Source: an uncultured Acetobacteraceae bacterium (GTDB lineage Bacteria; Pseudomonadota; Alphaproteobacteria; Acetobacterales; Acetobacteraceae). Taken from it: 6,637 nucleotides of DNA. Location: contig CAIMEK010000844.1 of the NCBI GenBank assembly GCA_903839965.1, forward strand, positions 1 to 6,637, written 5' to 3'. The translations under genes were made by a program, and so were the position numbers. Every line of letters starts with the position of its first letter. Position 1 is the stretch's first letter. A model generated the notes under the pieces. The model was not told where the DNA came from. It saw only the letters and a program-made list of their open reading frames with translations, and did no database searches. Below, piece by piece: positions 1-5,228 of this stretch.

Positions 1-555
1 ACCGCCAACGTGCTGCGCGCGGCCCGCGAGCGCGGCGCGCGGCGGGTGGTGTTCGCCAGTTCGAACTGGGTCATGGCCGGCTACCGCTTCGCCGGCCTGC
101 GCATCACCCCGGAGCTGCCGCCGCAGCCGCTGAACCCGTATGGCGTCTCCAAGCTGGCCGGCGAGCGCATGGGGCGCGACGCCGCGGCGCAGGGGGTGGG
201 GTTCATCGCGCTGCGCATCGGCTGGAACCAGCCCACCCCGGGCAACCTGCCCGGTCCGCACATGACCATGGGCGCCTGGGGCCAGCAGATGTGGCTGTCC
301 GACCGCGACCTGTGCCAGGGCTTCGAGCGCGCCGTGCTGGCCGAGGGGGTGGATTGCGCGGTGCTCCACCTGATGAGCGACAACCCCGGCATGCCGTGGG
401 ACATCGAGACCACGCAGCGGGTGATCGGCTACGCGCCGCGCGACGGCTGGACGGCGGTGCTCGACGCGGAGAAGCTCCGCCTGCAGGACCTTGCCCGCCG
501 CAGCCGCGCGCTGGCGGCCGAGCTCGAGAACGAGGTGATGCAATCCCGCTGGTGA
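1..555 (+). CDS. NAD-dependent epimerase/dehydratase, uronate dehydrogenase-like (upstream paralogue, 5' partial)
   Basis: This is the C-terminal 184 residues of an extended short-chain dehydrogenase; the start and the N-terminal nucleotide-binding motif lie before the window. Visible are the catalytic-region motif FASSNWVMAGY and the YGVSK motif (YxxxK), followed by RIG, MGAWGQQMWLS and LMSDNPG. This motif order is that of uronate dehydrogenases, which oxidise a hexuronate to an aldarolactone with NAD+, and of sugar-nucleotide epimerases. It aligns without gaps to the next gene and is about 78 percent identical by hand count (41 differences in 184). The clearest difference is after RIG: this copy reads RIGWNQPTPGNLPG where the neighbour reads RIGSSQRVFDGRPG. 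In uronate dehydrogenases a Ser and an Arg in this segment contact the sugar acid, so substrate preference may differ. The fold assignment is firm; the substrate is inferred. Confidence 0.88.
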   Translation, partial: TANVLRAARERGARRVVFASSNWVMAGYRFAGLRITPELPPQPLNPYGVSKLAGERMGRDAAAQGVGFIALRIGWNQPTPGNLPGPHMTMGAWGQQMWLSDRDLCQGFERAVLAEGVDCAVLHLMSDNPGMPWDIETTQRVIGYAPRDGWTAVLDAEKLRLQDLARRSRALAAELENEVMQSRW

Positions 556-649
556 GCCGGCGGCAATCGACGGCTTGACCCCGCCGGCGCCGCGGGAGCC
601 CCATGGGGCAACCGGCGAATCGCGCCCCGCCCGAGGAGGTAATCCGCAC
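556..649 (+). promoter_or_regulatory. Spacer between the paralogues with two inverted repeats
   Basis: The 94-base spacer opens directly after the TGA of the upstream gene with an 8-bp perfect inverted repeat, GCCGGCGG (556-563) and CCGCCGGC (581-588), enclosing a 17-base loop. Further on is a perfect 12-base palindrome, GCCCCATGGGGC (598-609). No T-run follows either element, so neither is a standard intrinsic terminator. They could slow or process a shared transcript or bind a regulator, but in DNA this rich in GC short symmetric elements also occur by chance. Confidence 0.35.
633..640 (+). promoter_or_regulatory. Ribosome-binding site for the downstream dehydrogenase paralogue
   Basis: GAGGAGGT lies 9 bases before the ATG at 650 and decides the start. 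The frame is open further upstream to an ATG-less alternative at 575, but no comparable site precedes it and the TGASGILG motif falls at the usual distance from the ATG at 650. Confidence 0.85.
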
Positions 650-1456
650 ATGAGCAAGACCGTCGTCGTCACCGGTGCGTCCGGCATCCTTGGCGAAAAG
701 CTGATCCCGCATCTGCGCGGCCTGGGCTGGACATTGCGCCTGCTCGACATCGCCCCCGCGCCCGGCGTGCAGGTGGCCGACCTGCGCGAGCCCGACCCCG
801 CCTGGGCCGCCTGCTTCGCCGGCGCCGACGCGGTCATCCACCTGGCCAACCACCGCGAGCCGTTCATCGGCTGGGCGAAGGCGGTCGAGAACATGGACAT
901 GACCGCCAACGTGCTGCGCGCGGCGCGCGAGCGCGGGGCGCGGCGGGTGATCTTCGCCAGTTCGAACTGGGTCATGGCCGGCTACCGCTTCGCCGGCGTG
1001 CGCCTCACCGAGGACCTGCCGCCGCATCCGCTCAACCCGTACGGCATCTCCAAGCTGGCCGGCGAGCGCATGGGGCGCGACGCCGCGGCGCAGGGGCTGA
1101 GCTTCATCGCCTTCCGCATCGGCTCCAGCCAGCGCGTCTTCGACGGCCGCCCCGGGCCGCACCAGACCATGGGCGCCTGGGGCCAGCAGATGTGGCTGTC
1201 CGGGCGCGACCTGTGCCAGGCCATGGAGCGCGCGGTGCTGGTCGAGGGGGTGTCGTTCGCCGTGCTCAACCTGATGAGCGACAACCCGGGCATGCTGTGG
1301 GACCTCGAAAACACCCGCAAGGTGATCGGCTACGCCCCGCAGGACGGCTGGACGGCGGTGCTCGACGACGACAAGCTCCGCCACCAGGACATGGCGCGCC
1401 GCATGCGCCAGCTCTCCATCGACCTGGAGAACGAGGTCATGCAGTCGCGCTGGTAA
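650..1456 (+). CDS. NAD-dependent epimerase/dehydratase, uronate dehydrogenase-like (downstream paralogue)
   Basis: A complete 268-residue extended short-chain dehydrogenase, close to the 265-275 residues usual for uronate dehydrogenases. The Rossmann motif TGASGILG is at residues 8-15, an acidic residue (D33) ends the second strand as in NAD-preferring members, and an AVIHLAN stretch is at 61-67. FASSNWVMAGY at 102-112 supplies the catalytic Ser, and Y131 and K135 form the YxxxK pair. RIGSS (156-160) and R167 sit where uronate dehydrogenases hold the substrate carboxylate. The likely reaction is NAD-dependent oxidation of a sugar acid or a related sugar epimerisation in the cytoplasm. It follows a near-copy of itself and precedes a methyltransferase and a glycosyltransferase on the same strand, which would also suit sugar-precursor synthesis. 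Family assignment is strong; the exact substrate is not settled by sequence alone. Confidence 0.92.
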   Translation: MSKTVVVTGASGILGEKLIPHLRGLGWTLRLLDIAPAPGVQVADLREPDPAWAACFAGADAVIHLANHREPFIGWAKAVENMDMTANVLRAARERGARRVIFASSNWVMAGYRFAGVRLTEDLPPHPLNPYGISKLAGERMGRDAAAQGLSFIAFRIGSSQRVFDGRPGPHQTMGAWGQQMWLSGRDLCQAMERAVLVEGVSFAVLNLMSDNPGMLWDLENTRKVIGYAPQDGWTAVLDDDKLRHQDMARRMRQLSIDLENEVMQSRW

Positions 1457-1552
1457 ACCCGGATGCCGAAGGAATCTGCGTTGCCGCGCGCGCAGGCGAC
1501 GCGAAAGTCCGCGCGCCGGGTTGGCGTGGCGGCTGCGCGCCAAACAAAGCCA

Positions 1553-1579
1553 AACCCGAACTCCTTCGGAATTCGGGTT
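1553..1579 (+). promoter_or_regulatory. Hairpin just upstream of the methyltransferase ribosome-binding site
   Basis: AACCCGAA (1553-1560) pairs perfectly with TTCGGGTT (1572-1579). Inside, after one mismatch, three more pairs close a TTC loop. The right arm ends one base before the AGGAGGT ribosome-binding site. No T-run follows on the + strand, so a translation or mRNA-stability role is more likely than termination. A second, weaker stem, TTGGCG (1521-1526) with CGCCAA (1538-1543), precedes it. The rest of the 137-base spacer (1457-1593) shows no convincing gene or promoter. Confidence 0.45.
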
Positions 1580-1580
1580 C

Positions 1581-1587
1581 AGGAGGT
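1581..1587 (+). promoter_or_regulatory. Ribosome-binding site for the methyltransferase
   Basis: AGGAGGT is followed by 6 bases and the ATG at 1594. It selects this start in a frame that stays open, as antisense-style noise, far back into the preceding dehydrogenase gene. Confidence 0.88.
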
Positions 1588-1593
1588 CCGGGA

Positions 1594-2412
1594 ATGCCCG
1601 AAATTTCCGAACTTGCCGCTGCCGGCCTCGCCCTGTTCGACCGCCACCTGCAGGCGCTGCGGCTGGGCCACGGCGGCGTCGATTTCAACGAGGGCTACTA
1701 CGCGGCCCATCGCCAACGTTTCGCCCGCACGCTGGCGCTGATCCCGCCCGCCGGCGGGCGGCGCCGGGCGCTGGAGATCGGCGCGACGGCGTTCTTCCAG
1801 GTCGCGCTCCACCACCTGTTCGGCTACGCGTTCGTCGCCGGCATCGAACAAAACCCCGATATCGAGCGCAAGCTCTACCACAAGCCGATCCGGGTGGCGG
1901 AGCTGGCGGCGAGCAACCTGACGCTGAGCCTCGACGTGGAGAGCGATATCTTCCCGTTCGCCGATGGCGGCCTGGATTTCGTGCTGTGCTGCGAGGTGAT
2001 CGAACATCTCGACGTCGATCCGATGTTCATGCTGGCGGAGATCAACCGGGTGCTGGCGCCGGACGGGCGGCTGCTGCTGACCACGCCGAACGCCTGTTCC
2101 TCGCGCGGCGTGTGGAAGGTGCTGCAGGGCTACCGGCCGCATTTCCATATGCAGTACACCCGCAGCCGCTCGCCATACCGGCATAACTTCGAATACGACG
2201 TCCACGGGCTGGTGGCCTTGGCCGAAGCCGGCGGGTTCGCCATCGAGCAGCTGTCGACGCACGACGTGTTCGAACCGCCGGAGCCGGCGGCGCTGGCGCT
2301 GCTGGTCCGGGAGGGCCTGCCCACCGTGCATCGCGGCGACGACATCTTCCTGTTGCTGCGCAAGCAGGGTCCGGTGGCGGATCGCTGGCCGGCCAACATC
2401 TATGTCGACTGA
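1594..2412 (+). CDS. Class I SAM-dependent methyltransferase
   Basis: A 272-residue protein with the Rossmann-type methyltransferase core. Motif I is ALEIGATAFF at residues 59-68, where LEIG binds the methionine part of S-adenosylmethionine. An acidic position after the next strand is in GIEQN (83-87). FPFADGGLDFVLCCEVIEHLD (120-140) is the typical motif II/III region of Methyltransf_11/23 proteins, and EINRVLAPDGRLLLTTPN (149-166) is the post-motif strand. The YRPHFHMQYTRSRSPYRHNFEY segment (180-201), rich in aromatic and basic residues, resembles the region that faces the acceptor in polysaccharide-associated methyltransferases. The acceptor cannot be read from sequence; a sugar or lipid-linked glycan is suggested only by the glycosyltransferase 7 bases downstream, with which it is almost certainly cotranscribed. 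The core is complete, with no frame disruption. Confidence 0.9.
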   Translation: MPEISELAAAGLALFDRHLQALRLGHGGVDFNEGYYAAHRQRFARTLALIPPAGGRRRALEIGATAFFQVALHHLFGYAFVAGIEQNPDIERKLYHKPIRVAELAASNLTLSLDVESDIFPFADGGLDFVLCCEVIEHLDVDPMFMLAEINRVLAPDGRLLLTTPNACSSRGVWKVLQGYRPHFHMQYTRSRSPYRHNFEYDVHGLVALAEAGGFAIEQLSTHDVFEPPEPAALALLVREGLPTVHRGDDIFLLLRKQGPVADRWPANIYVD

Positions 2413-2419
2413 CCGCTGA

Positions 2420-3850
2420 ATGTTGCGCGCGACCCTGCGTCTGGTGCATCGCTTCTCGCCCGGGCTGGCCCGGGGGCTGCACGAGAGCTGGTACACCCTC
2501 AGCGGCTGGCGCTTCGACGACGTGAAGCGGCATGTGGACGACCGCCTGGCGCGGCTGCCGGCCAGCCAGGCGGCGTTCGCGCACAGCATCGCCGCGCTGC
2601 GCGAGCCGCCGCCGCGGGTGCCGCGCATCGCCTACATCAGCAACCTGCCGCCGGAGACCACCGGCATCGCCACCTGCAGCTTCCACAGCCTGCTCGGCGC
2701 GCACGAGCCGATCGACCTGTTCTGCCCGGTGACCGATGCCGACTGGTTCTTCGCCAACGACCTGCAGTTGCGCCGCGCCGGTCCGGACGGTCCGCGCCTG
2801 CTGGACGTGCAGGCCTTCCTGACCGCCGACCGGCTGCTGGCCTACCGGGCGATCGTCGTCGCGGTCGGCAATTCCGACCATTGCGCCTACATCCCCGGCC
2901 TGCTGCGCAAGGCCGAGGCGCTGGACGGCGGGCTGCGGCGGGTGGTGTTCCATGTGCACGACCCGTTCGTGCTGAACCTGCTCGAGAAGGGCAGCGGCCT
3001 GTCGTCGGCGGAACTGGTCACGGCGCTCACCGCGGGCGAACAGCGCCAGGCCCTGCAGGCGGCGGCGGCGTCCGGCGACGTGCACGGCACCCTGGCGCGC
3101 GCCGGGGTCAGCGGCATGCGCTGGTTCGCCAACCTGGGGGTGCGCCGCTTCCTGACCAACTCGCGGGCCGCCGCCGCCATCCTGGCCGACGAACTGGTTG
3201 GGCTACCGGCTGAAATCGCCCCTCTCTTCCACCCGGTGTTCCTGCCCGCCGGCGTCGCGCCCGACCATGGCGAGCCGGCCTGCCTGGCGGGCGAGCGGCT
3301 GACGGTGGGCAGCTTCGGCTATCCCGGCGCGGACAAGTCGACCGAACGGGTGATCGACGCGGTGCGCGCCCTGCACGCGGGGGGACATCCGGTGCGCCTG
3401 CTGCTGGCCGGCTACGGCGTGGCCCGCTACGCCGCCGCCCATGCCGAAGCGCTGGCCCCACTGGAGGTGGAACTGCTCGACGCACCCGCCGACCGGCAGT
3501 TCTGCCGCGCCATGCAGGCGGTGGACGTGGCGGTGCAGTTGCGCGTCGAGAACCGCGGCGAGAGCAGCGGCGTGGTTGCCCAGCTCATCGCCCTGGGACG
3601 GCGCGTGCTGGTTGCCGACATCGGCGCGTTCGGCGAGTACGGCGCGGCGGTGCACGCGGTCGCGGCGCGCCCGACGGTAAAGGCGCTGGCCGCTGCCATC
3701 CTGGAGGTCGCCGCGCAACCGCCGGCGCGGGCGGCGATGCGGGCCTATGCCGATGCCCACAGTCCGCAGCGCTTCCGCGCGGCGCTGCTGGCCGCGGTGG
3801 CGGATGGCGCCCCGCCGGGGCCGACGCGGCCGTTGATCCCGGCGGATTGA
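2420..3850 (+). CDS. GT4-like (GT-B fold) glycosyltransferase
   Basis: A 476-residue cytoplasmic protein with no signal peptide or membrane segment. The N-terminal half has AYISNLPPETTGIATCSFHSLL within 71-92, matching the opening strand and glycine-rich loop of GT4 enzymes, and HVHDP at 178-182. The C-terminal nucleotide-sugar half begins at VGSFGYPGADKSTERVIDAV (296-315), continues with RLLLAGYG (326-333), and has QLRVENRGESSG (373-384) followed by ALGRRVLVADIGAFGEY (391-407). The GESSG loop replaces the classic E-x7-E: E381 is present but the second glutamate is not at the expected spacing. Such enzymes transfer a sugar from a nucleotide donor to a growing glycan; donor and acceptor are unknown here. 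The ATG at 2420 is 7 bases after the methyltransferase stop and has no clear ribosome-binding site, so translational coupling is likely. Confidence 0.87.
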   Translation: MLRATLRLVHRFSPGLARGLHESWYTLSGWRFDDVKRHVDDRLARLPASQAAFAHSIAALREPPPRVPRIAYISNLPPETTGIATCSFHSLLGAHEPIDLFCPVTDADWFFANDLQLRRAGPDGPRLLDVQAFLTADRLLAYRAIVVAVGNSDHCAYIPGLLRKAEALDGGLRRVVFHVHDPFVLNLLEKGSGLSSAELVTALTAGEQRQALQAAAASGDVHGTLARAGVSGMRWFANLGVRRFLTNSRAAAAILADELVGLPAEIAPLFHPVFLPAGVAPDHGEPACLAGERLTVGSFGYPGADKSTERVIDAVRALHAGGHPVRLLLAGYGVARYAAAHAEALAPLEVELLDAPADRQFCRAMQAVDVAVQLRVENRGESSGVVAQLIALGRRVLVADIGAFGEYGAAVHAVAARPTVKALAAAILEVAAQPPARAAMRAYADAHSPQRFRAALLAAVADGAPPGPTRPLIPAD

Positions 3851-3904
3851 TCCAGGCATTCAACCCTTGCGACCGTGATTCGCCTATTCGACTGGCGGGA
3901 CAGG
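3851..3904. other. Short convergent spacer, no terminator seen
   Basis: These 54 bases separate the stop of the glycosyltransferase from the stop of the opposite-strand mrr gene. I see only a weak 4-bp stem and no hairpin with a T-run on either strand. It marks the point where GC content drops. Confidence 0.5.
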
Positions 3905-4837
3905 TCAGGCCGAGTCCGGACCATCGAAGTATTCGAGGTCAATGCGTTTGATTTCCACAGTCCGTTGAACACGAACTCCCTCGTTGAACTGCACCATCAA
4001 CTTGGTAAGTCGCTCGCCGTCGATAAGCACGATCCGCTTTGTCTGTTGGCGACTGGCATAGGCCATTGTCTCCGGCGAGAAGGACGAGGTGGTGATGAAC
4101 ACCCCCTTCTGCGCACCCACATCGTTCAACGCCCCTGCGAAAGAGCGCACGGCGTCCACGCCGATGCGGTTTCCGGGTTGGTAGCGTTTGGCCTGCAGGT
4201 ACAACTGATCGAGCCCGAGGCGATCCTCCCGGATCACGCCGTCGAGCCCTCCGTCGCCCGAGCGCCCGATGCGCTCGCCGGCATCCGCCCTGGAACCTCC
4301 GTAGCCCATGGCCAGGATAAGGTCGACGATGAGCTGCTCGAAGAACTCCGGGGAAGCCGCCACAATGCGAGACAGCAATGTGCTGCGGAGGTCGGCTTCC
4401 AGTTCCGCCGCAAGCCCATCGATCTGCTCATCCGGGGAGCCTGCCGGGGTAGGCGGCGGGCCGACAACTGGCTCCGGCGGCACTTCAGGCCGACTCCGCA
4501 CCTTGAAGGCGCGGAATTCGGGATACTTGGACAAGCACTCGTCGTTCACGATCTCCGGGTTCGTCTGGAGCAAATCGAGTCCACGCTGCGTCAGCTCCAC
4601 GACACCTCGTCGCGGTTGCGACACCAAGCCCGCCTGCTTCAGGTAAGTCTTGGCCCACCCGACACGGCTATGGATGACGGTCACGCCATGGCCACTCGGC
4701 AGAAGCTACCGTCGCTCCTCATCGGTGAGATGGAAATGATCCGAAAGCTGGCGGGTCAGCTCCTGAACATGCACGCCCCCGTTCGCCGCGCATTTCAGCA
4801 GCGGCAGCATCACGGTCTGGTAATCCGGTATCGCCAT
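3905..4837 (-). pseudogene. mrr: Mrr-type restriction endonuclease, interrupted by an in-frame TAG
   Basis: Reading from the ATG at 4837, the frame encodes 310 positions, close to the roughly 304 residues of E. coli Mrr, with codon 44 a TAG stop (4706-4708). Before the stop, MAIPDYQTVMLPLLKCAANG and LTDEERR match the start of the Mrr_N winged-helix domain. After it, LLPSGHG and SRVGWAKTYLKQAGL continue that domain in the same frame. A Pro-rich linker (about 115-135) leads to the catalytic domain: FFEQLIVDLILAMGYGG (167-181), GDGGLDGVI with D199, LYLQAKRY with Q215 and K217, and GVFITTSSFS, forming the PD-(D/E)xK site. Mrr cleaves foreign methylated DNA (type IV restriction). A GTG at 4684 could restart translation of a 259-residue product, but no ribosome-binding site precedes it and half the DNA-recognition domain would be lost. 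The change is a likely GAG to TAG, or a sequencing error. GC content is visibly lower (about 55-60 percent) than in the flanking genes. Confidence 0.88.
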
Positions 4838-4851
4838 GGCTCCCACGAACA

Positions 4852-4883
4852 GCAACGCTGCCGACTCGCGCCGGCAGCGTTGC
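4852..4883 (-). promoter_or_regulatory. Perfect 12-bp hairpin upstream of mrr
   Basis: GCAACGCTGCCG (4852-4863) and CGGCAGCGTTGC (4872-4883) form a perfect 12-bp stem with an 8-base loop. On the - strand it ends 14 bases before the mrr ATG and starts about 30 bases after the stop of the putative small gene. Only a weak T-rich stretch (TGTTCG) follows on the - strand, so it may be a poor terminator or attenuator between the two, an operator for mrr control, or a 5' leader hairpin. Confidence 0.6.
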
Positions 4884-4913
4884 AGATTCGATGCGATTTT
4901 GAAAGCGCGAAAG

Positions 4914-5031
4914 CTACCCCACCGTCTTCGGCTCGCGCTCGGTCCCGCCATCGCCCTCGCTGTCCGGGCCAGGCAGCGCCGGCACCGCTGCCTCGATGTA
5001 TTCGAACTCCCAGCTTCATGATGTGAGACAT
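4914..5031 (-). pseudogene. Putative small protein gene with an apparent +1 G frameshift
   Basis: I do not recognise this product. An ATG at 5031 follows a strong ribosome-binding site (GGGGAGG, then 5-6 bases) and starts MSHIMKL. Taken literally the frame then reads arginine-rich, low-quality sequence that runs on into mrr. If one G of the GGG run at about 5008-5010 is removed, the frame becomes MSHIMKLEFEYIEAAVPALP continuing through GPDSEGDGGTEREPKTVG to a TAG at 4914-4916, giving 38 residues. That version has GC-rich third positions and an acidic, ordinary composition, which is why I suspect a real but broken (or mis-sequenced) gene. It would be cotranscribed with mrr, 76 bases upstream of it. 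It could equally be chance; no family or domain is visible. Confidence 0.35.
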
Positions 5032-5033
5032 CG

Positions 5034-5052
5034 AGACCTCCCCTTGAGGTCT
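5034..5052 (-). promoter_or_regulatory. Hairpin enclosing the small gene's ribosome-binding site
   Basis: AGACCTC (5034-5040) and GAGGTCT (5046-5052) form a perfect 7-bp stem with a 5-base loop. Read on the - strand, the loop and 3' arm contain the GGGGAGG ribosome-binding site of the ATG at 5031, so the folded RNA would hide part of it. This is a candidate translation-control element. Confidence 0.45.
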
Positions 5053-5228
5053 TGGGCCACGAAGCGGACCAAGGCCGGGGGAGGGGTGATGAGGCAGGAA
5101 CCCGCGGCGCCTGAACGGGTCATCACACAGCTGTGCGAGCCCGCATCGGCATGTGAATTGTGCCGCCGGCGGACCGGGGCGAAACCGTATCGATAGCCGT
5201 ATCGGCACGCCCCCCGCAGGAGACGACC
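5053..5228. promoter_or_regulatory. Divergent intergenic region between the mrr block and the repeat-protein gene
   Basis: No convincing gene lies in these 176 bases, which should carry the promoters for both directions; I cannot place a confident -35/-10 pair. They contain a perfect 10-base palindrome CACAGCTGTG (5126-5135), an interrupted inverted repeat CGGCA/TGCCG (5147-5151 and 5161-5165), and a direct repeat CCGTATCG at 5185-5192 and 5197-5204, 12 bases apart (about one helical turn). These are possible regulator sites for the downstream gene. Confidence 0.35.
5218..5222 (+). promoter_or_regulatory. Ribosome-binding site for the AIDA-like repeat protein
   Basis: AGGAG followed by 6 bases leads to the ATG at 5229 and favours it over a second in-frame ATG at 5235. 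Confidence 0.82.

Noticed and set aside
203..1543. A 446-residue open frame on the - strand across both dehydrogenase genes
   Set aside because: It is antisense to well-supported genes, is rich in Arg, Ala, Pro and His with no domain, and is the expected shadow of GC-rich codons.
1579..3085. Long - strand open frames antisense to the methyltransferase and glycosyltransferase
   Set aside because: They have low-complexity composition and no ribosome-binding sites, while the + strand genes carry clear family motifs.
3875..5026. A 383-residue + strand open frame opposite mrr
   Set aside because: The - strand has recognisable Mrr domains in order; the + frame has no recognisable motif and no ribosome-binding site.
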